From contig JAFUYP010000002.1 of the NCBI GenBank assembly GCA_017470535.1, positions 1-43,918 on the forward strand: a stretch of 43,918 bases of DNA. The letters run 5' to 3'. The stretch comes from Ruminococcus sp. GTDB lineage: Bacteria > Bacillota > Clostridia > Oscillospirales > Ruminococcaceae. The number at the start of each line of letters is the position of its first letter. Positions within the stretch are counted from its first letter, which is position 1. The position numbers and the translations under genes were made by a program. Shown in pieces: positions 1 to 7,527 of this stretch. Below the pieces are notes generated by a model. It did no database searches. It was not told the origin of the DNA and was given only the letters and a program-made list of their open reading frames with translations.

Positions 1-865
1 TGTCCTCAATTGATGCATAGTTTTTGTCAACGATGATGTCCACTGACTTTTCGGGATTTTCATATATCCACTCCTGTGCCTTGCGGTAGGCTCTGAGAAG
101 TGCTGCTACCTCTTCGGGATCATCATTCAAGACTTTTGAAGATGCATAAAGGAAGCAGCAGAAATGATCTTGAAAGTAAGGGTCTTTTCCAAGGTCGAAG
201 ATTATCTTCACATCGCCTGCCTTTTCGTGGATAGAGCCAAGCGGATCCCAAAGTGCCGCAACATCTATCTCGCCGTTTGCAAGCGCCTCAAATTCAAGGT
301 TTCCGTCCGAGTAAGGGAGGAATGTCACCTCGCCTGCGGAGGGGTCAGCGGATATGCCTGCATTTTCAAGCCAGAGCGATGCGACCTGATGCGGTGTGCC
401 GCCTATCTCGTCAACGCCTATCTTCTTGCCCTTCAGGTCATCGACCGTGCTTATGTCCGAATCGGGACGGACGGCAAATTTTATGCACCCCTCGTGCAGA
501 CCGTCAACTACCTTTACATCTATCCCGTTTTCGATAGAAGGAAAGAACTGAAAGTCGCCGTTCACTATCGGGATAGTGCCGTTATTGAGCCCTATCTTTC
601 TCGTTTCAAAATCAGCCGAGATAAGGTTGACATCAAAGCCCTCGTCTGCAAAATAACCGTTTTCATATGCGATATAGATAGGTGCGCCGCAAAGTGCGCC
701 GTCCTTGCCGGGAATGTCTATCTTGCCGTATTTGTATTCGGTTTTAGCATTGCCTGACGATACAGTGCTGTCACTACTGCCACTCTCGCTTACCGAGCAG
801 GCTGTTAAAAGGTTTGCACCTAAGACAAGTGCAAGTGTGAGTGATAATAGATTTTTCTTTTTCAT
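1..865 (-). CDS. ABC transporter substrate-binding lipoprotein, NitT/TauT (NMT1/SsuA) type, partial
   Basis: Reading the minus strand from ATG 865 gives 288 codons with no stop before the window edge, so the C-terminus is missing. The protein starts with a lysine-rich, hydrophobic signal peptide ending in a lipobox (LLTAC, Cys23) and a Ser/Gly-rich linker, as in Gram-positive solute-binding lipoproteins. The body has the layout of the NMT1/SsuA family: an early GAPIYIAYENGYF stretch (helix after the first strand), a DLKGKKIGV segment around residue 143, and an ALWDPLG segment near residue 207. This family binds nitrate, sulfonate, thiamine-precursor or similar small molecules outside the cell and passes them to an ABC permease; the ligand cannot be read here. 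A clear AAGGAGG lies 871-880. It is divergent from a LysR gene, which may control it. Confidence 0.88.
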   Translation of the reverse strand, partial: MKKKNLLSLTLALVLGANLLTACSVSESGSSDSTVSSGNAKTEYKYGKIDIPGKDGALCGAPIYIAYENGYFADEGFDVNLISADFETRKIGLNNGTIPIVNGDFQFFPSIENGIDVKVVDGLHEGCIKFAVRPDSDISTVDDLKGKKIGVDEIGGTPHQVASLWLENAGISADPSAGEVTFLPYSDGNLEFEALANGEIDVAALWDPLGSIHEKAGDVKIIFDLGKDPYFQDHFCCFLYASSKVLNDDPEEVAALLRAYRKAQEWIYENPEKSVDIIVDKNYASIED

Positions 866-885
866 TTTGTTTACCTCCTTGTTGT

Positions 886-951
886 GCAGATGTTTTATCT
901 GCGTTGATTTGAGTTTATACCAAAAATGCGTAAAGGTCAACAAAAATGCGT
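886..951 (-). promoter_or_regulatory. Promoter region, direct repeats and leader hairpin of the substrate-binding protein gene
   Basis: On the minus strand a TTGACC box is followed 17 bases later by TAAACT (or 15 bases later by TATAAA). The 11-mer CAAAAATGCGT (plus-strand reading) occurs twice, at 921-931 and 941-951, exactly 20 bases apart and flanking the -35 box, so it could be an operator. Between promoter and ribosome site, GCAGAT and ATCTGC (886-902) form a 6-bp hairpin with a 5-base loop. Regulatory function is inferred from position only. Confidence 0.45.
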
Positions 952-1222
952 GATAACGTTAGCAGAATAACCAGCAAGAAAATGCCTGTTTTACGGCTTT
1001 TTAGATAAAGCCTTTCAATAAAATTCTTTGACAGCAGTGATTTCAAGCCTAAATATGATAACGCTGTCCTCTCGCATTTACGCTGTTTGCGAGGGAAATC
1101 AGCCAATGCCGCCCCAAAAACGGCATGATCTATCGCTGTATATAAGAAATCGTTATCATATATACAGCTCTTTATAAAATTTATTTATATCTATCAATAA
1201 TGATTATATATATCACCACTTG

Positions 1223-1251
1223 TTGACAAAACAGCTTATATGTGGTATTAT
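1223..1251 (+). promoter_or_regulatory. Promoter of the LysR regulator gene
   Basis: TTGACA at 1223-1228 and TATTAT at 1246-1251 are separated by 17 bases; an overlapping TATAAT at 1249 is also possible. AAAGGAG follows before the ATG at 1284. The rest of the 418-base divergent region is AT-rich with no gene. Confidence 0.65.
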
Positions 1252-1283
1252 AATACTAAATCATAGTAAAGGAGTATGGATAT

Positions 1284-2210
1284 ATGACATTACAGCAGAT
1301 AAGCTATGCCGTTGCTATATCGGAGTGCGGTTCGATGAACAAGGCGGCAGAAAAGTGCGGCACATCTCAGCCTGCCTTGACAAGCGCTGTCAGGGAGCTT
1401 GAAAAGGAGCTTGCCTTTGAGGTCTTTATAAGAACACACAAGGGGGCAGTTCCCACAGCCGAGGGGCTTGAATTTTTACAAAACGCAGGTCAGCTGCTAA
1501 GACAGTATGAGCTTATAGAGAAAAAGTACATAAACCATGAAAAAAAGCGCCGATTTGGTGTATCGACGCAGCATTATTCATTTGCGGTGAGTGCATTTAT
1601 TCAGACGGTAAAGAAATACAACACACTTGAATTTGAATTCGCTGTGCGAGAAACACAAACGCTTGACGTTATCCGTGATGTTGCAAGTATGCGAAGTGAG
1701 ATAGGTGTGCTGTATATTTCAAACTTCAACCGAAAGCCGATAGAAAAGCAGCTTGAAGAAAACGAGCTTAGCTTTACCGAGCTTATCCGCTGCAAGGCTT
1801 ATGTATATCTGTGGAAGGAGCATCCGCTTGCAAATGAGTCCTCTATCAGCTTAGAGCAGCTTGAGCCCTACCCCTGCCTGTCATTTGAGCAAAACGGAAA
1901 GGACGGCTATCTTTATGCTGAGGAGATATTAAGCGAGAACATCTACCCCCGAATGATAAAAGCAACAGACCGTGCCGCCATGGGTGAGATGATGCAAGAG
2001 CTTGACGGTTATACCCTCTGCTCAGGGATACTCTGCAAGGAGCTTGGCGGCGATGATTACAGAGTCGTCCCATTCCGAGAGGACACCCACAACCCCAACA
2101 GCATTATGGAGATAGGCTATATCCGCAGGAAAAACGGCGCACTCAGCGAGATAGGAGAGGTATATATAGCCGAGCTTAAAAAGAGCCTTGAACAAAATGC
2201 AGGGCAGTAA
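1284..2210 (+). CDS. LysR family transcriptional regulator
   Basis: 308 residues, the normal LysR length. The N-terminal winged helix-turn-helix is clear: residues 1-60 contain SMNKAAEKCGTSQPALTSAV, the conserved recognition region, followed by the family's RELEKELAFEVFIRT wing. The remaining ~220 residues fit the two-lobed effector-binding domain. The ATG at 1284 is preceded by AAAGGAG and its own promoter. Such proteins usually bind the intergenic DNA shared with a divergent target and respond to a small molecule, so the divergent substrate-binding lipoprotein gene is the obvious candidate target. The effector is unknown. Confidence 0.93.
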   Translation: MTLQQISYAVAISECGSMNKAAEKCGTSQPALTSAVRELEKELAFEVFIRTHKGAVPTAEGLEFLQNAGQLLRQYELIEKKYINHEKKRRFGVSTQHYSFAVSAFIQTVKKYNTLEFEFAVRETQTLDVIRDVASMRSEIGVLYISNFNRKPIEKQLEENELSFTELIRCKAYVYLWKEHPLANESSISLEQLEPYPCLSFEQNGKDGYLYAEEILSENIYPRMIKATDRAAMGEMMQELDGYTLCSGILCKELGGDDYRVVPFREDTHNPNSIMEIGYIRRKNGALSEIGEVYIAELKKSLEQNAGQ

Positions 2211-2456
2211 GATACACTTCTTGGGTAAAGTTGTTTTATAGGGATCAATAGGTGCAGCATTTTTTAAGGCAACAGTGAACAACATAACCTTCACAGGCAA
2301 TCATTCAAACAAACAGGGCGGCGGAAAATCCGTTTCTGGATATATGCCTGCTCGCCGGAGGAGTCTTCCTTCGCCTCCCGACAGGGATCTATCTCTTGAA
2401 CTTACTGCCAAATTATGCTATAATAGTAGTATCACAACGAAAAGGCGGTGGACACA
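2211..2456. other. Intergenic region with a decayed repeat arm
   Basis: About 245 bases without a credible gene. An 11-base match to the dispersed palindromic repeat (TTAAGGCAACA, 2264-2274) is present without its partner arm. Further on, GCTATAAT around 2418 could be the -10 of the TetR gene promoter, with no convincing -35. Confidence 0.4.
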
Positions 2457-3011
2457 TTGAAGAGAAAGACCACAAAAGAGATACTTGCCGAGTCCTTTCA
2501 GGAGCTTGCAGCGCAGAAGCGTATCGACAAGATAACTATAACCGAGATAACAAACAACTGCGGAATGTCACAGCCCACTTTCTATAATCATTTCAAGGAC
2601 AAGTATGACCTGATCGTGTGGATATACATTCACGAGTCGGGTGAGATCATGTCGAAGATCGGCAGGGACTGTTATTCGTGGAGGGATACTTTGCTTGACG
2701 GCGCACGTTATTTCGCTGCAAACAGGGAGTACATCATCAATGCGCTCCGCCACACCAGCGGTCACGATTCGTTTATGCTGTATGTCCAAAAGGTCAACAG
2801 CGAGCTGATGCTGACCGAGGTCCGCAAAAAGCTGATGACCGAATATATCCCCGATGAAATATATGGTATGATAAAGGTCTATGTCTACGGCACTGTCAAC
2901 CATATGCTTGAATGGCTGATGAATGACAGAGATATGTCCCCCGAAAAGGTAGCCGGGATATGGGAGCATAGTCTGCCCGAACCGCTGAAACAATACTTAT
3001 ACGACCCATAA
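2457..3011 (+). CDS. TetR/AcrR family transcriptional regulator
   Basis: About 184 residues. The N-terminal TetR DNA-binding domain is visible as an ITITEI / GMSQPTFYNHFKDKYDL series, the helix-turn-helix with the family's FYNHF signature. The C-terminal part is helical and resembles the TetR_C type found in DhaS-like activators. Two starts are possible: GTG 2448, which would overlap the AAAGGCGGTG ribosome site, and TTG 2457, which lies 6-7 bases after it; TTG is chosen for that reason. It is followed by a strong terminator and then by the bacterioferritin-like gene, so it is probably transcribed alone. Target and ligand cannot be inferred with confidence. Confidence 0.85.
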   Translation: MKRKTTKEILAESFQELAAQKRIDKITITEITNNCGMSQPTFYNHFKDKYDLIVWIYIHESGEIMSKIGRDCYSWRDTLLDGARYFAANREYIINALRHTSGHDSFMLYVQKVNSELMLTEVRKKLMTEYIPDEIYGMIKVYVYGTVNHMLEWLMNDRDMSPEKVAGIWEHSLPEPLKQYLYDP

Positions 3012-3047
3012 TTTTGTAATTCCCGAAAAATACAAAATCATTTTGTA

Positions 3048-3085
3048 AACGGCTGAAATTCTAAATGGACTTTCAGCCGTTTTTC
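3048..3085 (+). terminator. Intrinsic terminator after the TetR gene
   Basis: AACGGCTGAAA (3048-3058) pairs with TTTCAGCCGTT (3071-3081), 11 perfect base pairs around a 12-base loop, followed by TTTT. The distal arm overlaps the promoter of the next gene. Confidence 0.85.
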
Positions 3086-3094
3086 TGTTACAAT
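3066..3094 (+). promoter_or_regulatory. Promoter of the ferritin-like / redox island
   Basis: TGGACT (3066-3071), 17-base spacer, TACAAT (3089-3094) with a TG two bases upstream of the -10. The -35 sits in the loop and the spacer in the distal arm of the preceding terminator, so the two elements are nested. Confidence 0.55.
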
Positions 3095-3127
3095 AGAATT
3101 ACCAAATAAATACAGGAGGTCATTCAA

Positions 3128-3586
3128 ATGGCAGATAACAAGAAAATACTCGAAGGATTACAGATCATCATAACAGATCTTGCACAGCAGGCAGACGGAC
3201 ACGCTATCCAGTCCAAGATATTCGCCGCTCAGGGCTTTTCCAAGCTGGGCGAAAAGTACGCTGAACACGCTGAGGAAGAGCATGGATATGTTGACAAGTG
3301 CATCGACCGTATACTTGACCTCGGCGGTGAGGTAAAGAACGGTGCTAAGAAGGAAGCCCCCGTTTACACCGATGTCATCGAGTGGATCAAGTACGATCTT
3401 CAGGTGTCTAAGGACGGTCTTGCATGGCTGAAAACACTGGTCGAGGAAGCAAGGGATGATTACACCACCTTTGATATGCTCAAAGAATACTATCAGGACG
3501 AGGAAGAGGATATGTACTGGGCAGAGCAGCAGCTTGAACTCATCGAGAAGATAGGCTTGCAGAACTGGCTCAACAGACAGGTGTGA
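3128..3586 (+). CDS. Bacterioferritin-like protein with an altered ferroxidase site
   Basis: 152 residues, close to bacterioferritin length. The end is very Bfr-like: DEEEDMYWAEQQLELIEKIG followed by LQNWLNRQV aligns with the family's DEEGHIDWLE...MGLQNYLQ pattern. A first ExxH (E49-H52) is kept, but the second metal-binding histidine is Asp (D128), the first-helix glutamate is not in the expected place, and the residue matching the heme-ligand Met is Glu. I therefore infer a four-helix ferritin-like protein that probably does not bind heme and may store or handle iron differently from classical Bfr. It has a strong AGGAGG and leads an island with flavin and rubredoxin proteins, which suggests a role in oxygen or iron stress in an anaerobe. 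Confidence 0.82.
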   Translation: MADNKKILEGLQIIITDLAQQADGHAIQSKIFAAQGFSKLGEKYAEHAEEEHGYVDKCIDRILDLGGEVKNGAKKEAPVYTDVIEWIKYDLQVSKDGLAWLKTLVEEARDDYTTFDMLKEYYQDEEEDMYWAEQQLELIEKIGLQNWLNRQV

Positions 3587-3596
3587 AGTAACAGCT

Positions 3597-3992
3597 ATGA
3601 TCCCTGATAACGTAAAAAAACTGCTGCATGAGCATCTTTGGTATATCGCCACATACGGTGATGAGCCGAATGTTGTTCCCGTGGGATTTAAGTGCGTATG
3701 CGATGACGGCAGGCTTGCAGTCGGTGCGGTGCTGCTTGAAACAACACTTGAAAATATCAAGGCGAATGGAAAAATTGCAGTTTCATGTGCCGATCCGCTG
3801 ACAGGTGAAGCGTATCAGATAAAAGGGACTGCCGAACTTGTCACCGAGGGCGAAGCATACGACCACTATCAAAAGCTGACCGAGGATACATTCAAGGGCG
3901 CAATGCCGCTGAAATGTGCTGTTATCATAACGCCCGAAAAGCTGATAAACTGCTCGCCGAATGAGCATAATAAGGAAGAAATACCACTTTGA
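3597..3992 (+). CDS. Pyridoxamine 5'-phosphate oxidase-like flavin-binding split-barrel protein
   Basis: 131 residues. The N-terminus (LWYIATYGDEPNVVPVGF) is the typical opening of the PNPOx-like split beta-barrel: strand, turn, then PNVVPV reading into the second strand. It continues with an ENIKANGKIAVSC helix-strand unit and a GEAYQIKGTAEL strand. Members of this fold bind FMN, F420 or heme and act as small oxidoreductases or flavin carriers; which cofactor is used cannot be read. The start is 10 bases after the ferritin-like gene's stop with only a weak ribosome site, so translational coupling is likely. Confidence 0.8.
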   Translation: MIPDNVKKLLHEHLWYIATYGDEPNVVPVGFKCVCDDGRLAVGAVLLETTLENIKANGKIAVSCADPLTGEAYQIKGTAELVTEGEAYDHYQKLTEDTFKGAMPLKCAVIITPEKLINCSPNEHNKEEIPL

Positions 3993-4005
3993 GGAGGTCA
4001 TTCAA

Positions 4006-4188
4006 ATGGCAGAAAAAGAACAGATACTTGACGCTATGAAAAAAGCTGGCGAGCCGCTGAACGCAGGCAAGATCGCCGAGCTGACAGGTCTTGACCGAAA
4101 GGTCGTTGACAAAACTATGGCGGCAATGAAGAAGGACGGTTCTATCGTTTCGCCCGTAAGGTGCAAATGGGAGCCTGCTGAAAAATAA
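4006..4188 (+). CDS. Small winged-helix DNA-binding protein
   Basis: 60 residues starting at ATG 4006, chosen because GAGGAGG lies 7 bases upstream; an upstream in-frame ATG at 3961 lies inside the preceding gene and has no ribosome site. The whole protein is one helix-turn-helix: EQILDAMKKAGEPLNAGKIA, then ELTGLDRKVVDKTMAAMKKD (recognition helix) and a short basic wing ending in VRCKWEP. Homologues are often annotated as MarR-like or hypothetical. Its place between two redox genes suggests local regulation, but it might equally be a DNA-binding accessory. The 22 bases from the ribosome site into codon 3 are identical to those of the ferritin-like gene. Confidence 0.72.
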   Translation: MAEKEQILDAMKKAGEPLNAGKIAELTGLDRKVVDKTMAAMKKDGSIVSPVRCKWEPAEK

Positions 4189-4198
4189 GTATAGAAAA

Positions 4199-4226
4199 AA
4201 GGCTGTCGGTGGACATCGGCAGCCTT
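4199..4226 (+). terminator. Hairpin between the winged-helix and MBL-rubredoxin genes
   Basis: GGCTGTCGGT (4201-4210) pairs with ATCGGCAGCC (4215-4224) over 10 pairs (two G-U), loop GGAC. It is followed by only TTTGCTG, so it is a weak terminator at best and may attenuate the downstream gene or stabilise RNA ends. Confidence 0.5.
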
Positions 4227-4246
4227 TGCTGTAAGGAGGAATATTC

Positions 4247-5188
4247 ATGGAAATAAAAGCAGTGAAATTCAGGCGTGACGGATTCTACGGTCAGCCATTT
4301 GTAATGGGCGGCGAGGAAGATGCGGACAAGTTTGACAAGAATATCCGCTATCGTGGAAGTCTGCAAAACTATCTTATCGACACAGGCGATGAGGTCATTC
4401 TCGTTGATACAGGTCTGCCGGCAGGCACACCCGAAGAAGCGCCCGATGAGAATAGTCCTGCATACACCGGCAAGGATATTTGCAGCTATATGGAGGCTTT
4501 TTCGGCTCTTGGCTACAAGCCAGAGCAGGTGACTAAGATACTTCTCACCCACAAGCACTCCGACCATTCAGGCGAATTAAAGTCCTTCCCCAATGCAAAG
4601 ATATATGTGAACGCTGATGAAACCTCCGCCGACGAATTGCAGGGACTCCAGAACATCGTTCCAGTGAAGTTCACAGACGGTGCATATCACAACTTCCCCG
4701 AAAGCCAGAAAATAGCCGACGGCATTTACTTTATCAAGGCAAAGGGACACACCAATGGTAACAGTCTTATCATAGCCGAAAGCGAGGGGCTTTTCTATAT
4801 GTTTGAGGGCGACATCACATATGTTGACGAAGCGCTTTACGAGAACAAGCTCTCTGTCGTTTTCGATGACCTTCCTGCCGCAAGAGAAACGCTTGACCGT
4901 GTGCGTGAATTTGTCCGCAACAATCCTACCGTTTACTGCGGCACTCACACTCCGCAGGGCTATGAGAACCTCGAAGCAAAGCGTGTTATGGATCTTGATG
5001 ACCCCGTACCCACTGTTCTTGCAGAGGTGGACTTTTCACAAATGCAGGCAAGCGGAAAGTACGTCTGCTCGATCTGCGGATATGTCTACGATCCTGCCGA
5101 GCATGACGGTGTTGCATTTGAAGATCTGCCTGACGACTGGAAATGCCCCAGATGCAAGCAGGGCAAGGATAAGTTCAATAAGGCATAA
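4247..5188 (+). CDS. Metallo-beta-lactamase fold hydrolase fused to a C-terminal rubredoxin
   Basis: 313 residues in two domains. Residues ~30-245 are a metallo-beta-lactamase fold with the metal motif THKHSDHSG (H102, H104, D106, H107), then H168 in GHTNGNS, D189 in EGDI and H234 in GTHT, so both metal sites look complete. Residues ~270-310 are a rubredoxin: CSICGY (C274, C277) and CPRC (C300, C303), with the usual YDP and DLPDDW between. The pairing of a metal-dependent hydrolase or flavodiiron-like fold with a one-electron iron carrier points to redox chemistry such as oxygen, peroxide, NO or sulfur-species detoxification, but no flavodoxin domain is present, so it is not a classical flavodiiron protein. 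AAGGAGG precedes ATG 4247. It fits the surrounding redox island. Confidence 0.9.
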   Translation: MEIKAVKFRRDGFYGQPFVMGGEEDADKFDKNIRYRGSLQNYLIDTGDEVILVDTGLPAGTPEEAPDENSPAYTGKDICSYMEAFSALGYKPEQVTKILLTHKHSDHSGELKSFPNAKIYVNADETSADELQGLQNIVPVKFTDGAYHNFPESQKIADGIYFIKAKGHTNGNSLIIAESEGLFYMFEGDITYVDEALYENKLSVVFDDLPAARETLDRVREFVRNNPTVYCGTHTPQGYENLEAKRVMDLDDPVPTVLAEVDFSQMQASGKYVCSICGYVYDPAEHDGVAFEDLPDDWKCPRCKQGKDKFNKA

Positions 5189-5200
5189 AGGAGACTCGCT

Positions 5201-5365
5201 ATGAAGGACACGATCAGAACGATCATTGATATTTGCATCATCATGCTTGCGGTATTTCTTATAATTCACAGACGGGTATTCTCCGCACTGCTGACAGGCG
5301 CACCTATGCCAGAAGCTCCGGAATGGCACAAGAAGTGCTTTGGCTGCGGAAAGGAACAGAAATGA
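5201..5365 (+). CDS. Small membrane protein with a CxxC motif, truncated by a frameshift
   Basis: ATG 5201 follows the MBL-rubredoxin stop by 12 bases with an AAAGGAG site, so it belongs to the same operon. The 54-residue product has one membrane segment (about residues 5-20, rich in Ile, Leu and Val) followed by PEAPEWHKKCFGCGKEQK, giving a CFGC pair. The reading stops abruptly at TGA 5363. If one A of the run at 5360-5362 is removed, the frame continues for another 41 codons to TGA 5487. I therefore regard this as the first part of a protein of about 95 residues. Function unknown; a membrane-anchored metal- or redox-active protein is a guess from the cysteines and the context. Confidence 0.6.
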   Translation: MKDTIRTIIDICIIMLAVFLIIHRRVFSALLTGAPMPEAPEWHKKCFGCGKEQK

Positions 5366-5489
5366 CAGCAAGACCGACTGGCAGTGGACTATGTTTGATC
5401 CGGCAGCAAAGAAGGAACGTCATGACACTGTTTTCCCAAAGGAATGCAGAAGGGTCTATGAGATGAACGAAGCTATGTTTAAAGGGTGA
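5361..5489 (+). pseudogene. Displaced C-terminal part of the small membrane protein
   Basis: In the frame one base off from the preceding ORF the codons read NDSKTDWQWTMFDPAAKK and continue to EMNEAMFKG before a stop at 5487-5489. Codon use is like the neighbours and there is no start or ribosome site of its own, which is what the back half of a frameshifted gene looks like. It may be a real mutation, a programmed shift or an assembly error in the AAA run. Confidence 0.55.
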
Positions 5490-5548
5490 CAGTCTCGCAG
5501 ATGAATAATTGCAATTGCGCACTCTCTGAGATCTTTACAGCATACAAA

Positions 5549-5583
5549 AACAGACAAGGCACCCTGCCCTGTCTGTTTTGCTT
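5549..5583. terminator. Bidirectional terminator between convergent genes
   Basis: AACAGACA-GGCA and TGCC-TGTCTGTT pair over 13 positions with one A/C mismatch around a CCC loop. A-rich sequence lies on the left and TTTTGCTTTT on the right, so it can serve the redox island (plus) and the esterase gene (minus). Confidence 0.75.
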
Positions 5584-5587
5584 TTTA

Positions 5588-6274
5588 CTATCTCAAAACA
5601 TTCTCACAGCACCACGCAAAGCCCTTTGCTGTTCTTATCTCGGGCTCGGTGAAGTGGCTGCCCCCGTTCCATTCGAGTGTAGTGCTTATGCCGAGCGACG
5701 TAAGCATCTCATACTGTCTGCGGATATTATCCCCGACTGACGCCATAGCTTTGTTTCGAGACTTTTCCTCCTTTTTGCCAAGGCTCAGATATATGCTTTT
5801 TGCAAGGATCGATCTCTCAGTGATAAAGTCAAGCCAGCCCGAAAACCACACAGACGGCGACACAGCCGCAGCAGCCTGAGATCTCTCCGAGGTGTAAGCT
5901 GCCCACAAAGCAAACAGCCCTGCAAGAGAATATCCGCCGAGGATAACGGGAATGTCAGCACTTAAAGAATACTTGCTGATGATCTCGGGGATAAGCGATT
6001 TTTCAATAAAATAAAGCGTGTCCCCTGCCCCGCCGCCGAATGGCTCGTTACCAAAAACAGGCGGAGCGTTCCACGGCGAAAGCTCTTTGTTCCAGTCGGT
6101 TATTTCAAATGCCGCAAAAACAAACGGTGCAGCGGTCAGCGTTTTGATATGCCGGATCTCTCTGTCAAGCAATTCAAGCTCTCGGCTGTCGGCAGGCTGT
6201 ATCATAAGTATTTTCGGCTCAGGGTCGGAATATACCATGCAGGCTTTATTTGAAATCGAAATGGTTTCTTTCAT
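5588..6274 (-). CDS. Alpha/beta hydrolase, putative esterase
   Basis: 228 residues. A serine-nucleophile elbow GGYSLAG (Ser116) lies in the middle and a histidine at 207 (GGSHFTEP) close to the end, with VSPSVWFSGW following the elbow. That order matches the putative esterase (esterase D / IroE-like) group, which hydrolyses small esters or siderophore-like lactones. No signal peptide is seen, so it is probably cytoplasmic. It stands alone between convergent and divergent neighbours. The substrate cannot be told from the sequence. Confidence 0.8.
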   Translation of the reverse strand: MKETISISNKACMVYSDPEPKILMIQPADSRELELLDREIRHIKTLTAAPFVFAAFEITDWNKELSPWNAPPVFGNEPFGGGAGDTLYFIEKSLIPEIISKYSLSADIPVILGGYSLAGLFALWAAYTSERSQAAAAVSPSVWFSGWLDFITERSILAKSIYLSLGKKEEKSRNKAMASVGDNIRRQYEMLTSLGISTTLEWNGGSHFTEPEIRTAKGFAWCCENVLR

Positions 6275-6346
6275 GGCGGTGCTCCTTATGGTCGTATCGG
6301 TTTATTATTTATTATATCACATTCCGTCCATTGTTTCAACCGCATT

Positions 6347-6364
6347 TTAAGGCAACACCGCACG
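6347..6364 (+). repeat. Solitary arm of the dispersed palindromic repeat
   Basis: An exact 18-base copy of the arm TTAAGGCAACACCGCACG found in the complete element at 11686-11742. The sequence to the right does not contain the complementary arm, so this is a half element. Confidence 0.7.
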
Positions 6365-6455
6365 ACCACCGGCTCACGCCTTCGGTCAATACTGATACTG
6401 TCATATCCTGTTTTGCTATTCCTGACAAGAATAACGAGCTATAACATATAGGTAT

Positions 6456-6484
6456 TTTACATACCGGTTTATTTGTGTTATAAT
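6456..6484 (+). promoter_or_regulatory. Promoter of the cysteine-type alpha/beta hydrolase gene
   Basis: TTTACA (6456-6461), 17-base spacer, TATAAT (6479-6484), 45 bases before the ATG. Confidence 0.75.
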
Positions 6485-6528
6485 AAATAAAAAACTACAT
6501 TCTCAAGAAAAATGGAGGTAGATCTGAA

Positions 6529-7527
6529 ATGAAAGACGAAATACTCAACATGACAACTGAATGGGACAAGACCTTCCCGAAGTCCGACAAGGTCGATCAT
6601 AAGAAAGTGACATTCCACAACCGCTACGGTATCACTCTCGCTGCCGATATGTACACCCCGAAAAACGCAGGCGGAAAGCTCGCTGCTGTCGCTGTGTGCG
6701 GACCGTTCGGTGCAGTCAAGGAACAGTGCAGCGGTCTTTACGCACAGACACTTGCAGAGCGTGGATTTCTGACCATTGCATTCGATCCGTCCTTTACGGG
6801 TGAAAGTGGAGGGCAGCCGAGATATATGGCTTCTCCCGACATAAACACGGAGGACTTTATGGCAGCGGTGGACTTTCTCTCAGTACAGGAGAATGTTGAC
6901 CCCGAGCGTATCGGTATACTCGGTATATGCGGCTGGGGCGGCATGGCTCTCAACACTGCAACGCTTGACACCCGCATCAAGGCGACTGTTGCATCAACTA
7001 TGTACGATATGACAAGAGTGAACGCAAAGGGCTATTTCGATGCTGATGACAGCGAGGAAAAGCGCTATGCTATGAAACAGGCTCTCAATGCTCAGCGCAT
7101 AAAGGACTACAAGTCCGGCGAGTATGAGCTTGGCGGCGGTGTAGTCGATCCTCTGCCGGAGGACGCACCTTACTTTGTCAAGGATTACTACGATTATTAC
7201 AAGACCGAAAGAGGCTATCACGCACGTTCCTTAAACTCAAACGGCGGCTGGAACAAGATCGGCTGTATGTCGTTCATCAATATGCCTATTCTGCAATACA
7301 GCAACGAGATACGCTCTGCTGTCATGGTTATGCACGGCGACAAGGCGCACTCCTTCTACTTCGGCAAGGACGCTTATGAAAACGTGATAAAAGACAGCAA
7401 GTACACCGACAACAAGCAGCTTCTTGTGATAGAGGGCGCATCACACACAGACCTCTATGACGGCGGTAAGGATAAAGTCATTCCGTTTGACAAGCTCGAA
7501 GCGTTCTATAACGAGTATCTGAAATAA
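6529..7527 (+). CDS. Alpha/beta hydrolase with a cysteine nucleophile (dienelactone hydrolase-like)
   Basis: 332 residues. The elbow reads GICGWGG, placing Cys134 where most alpha/beta hydrolases have Ser; a cysteine there is the mark of dienelactone hydrolases and related YcjY-like proteins. A catalytic His is likely at 306 (EGASHTDLYD) and an acid in the HGDKAHS segment. The N-terminal GPFGAVKEQ and DPSFTGESGG segments match proteins annotated as hydrolases of the X-prolyl dipeptidyl peptidase-like superfamily. No signal peptide, so cytoplasmic. It has its own promoter and a GGAGG site and no partner gene. The substrate is not known. Confidence 0.83.
   Translation: MKDEILNMTTEWDKTFPKSDKVDHKKVTFHNRYGITLAADMYTPKNAGGKLAAVAVCGPFGAVKEQCSGLYAQTLAERGFLTIAFDPSFTGESGGQPRYMASPDINTEDFMAAVDFLSVQENVDPERIGILGICGWGGMALNTATLDTRIKATVASTMYDMTRVNAKGYFDADDSEEKRYAMKQALNAQRIKDYKSGEYELGGGVVDPLPEDAPYFVKDYYDYYKTERGYHARSLNSNGGWNKIGCMSFINMPILQYSNEIRSAVMVMHGDKAHSFYFGKDAYENVIKDSKYTDNKQLLVIEGASHTDLYDGGKDKVIPFDKLEAFYNEYLK

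Noticed and set aside
164-757. Open plus frame of 197 codons across the left-edge gene
   Set aside because: It lies antisense to the substrate-binding lipoprotein, whose signal peptide, lipobox and family motifs are clear; the antisense product has no recognisable domain or ribosome site.
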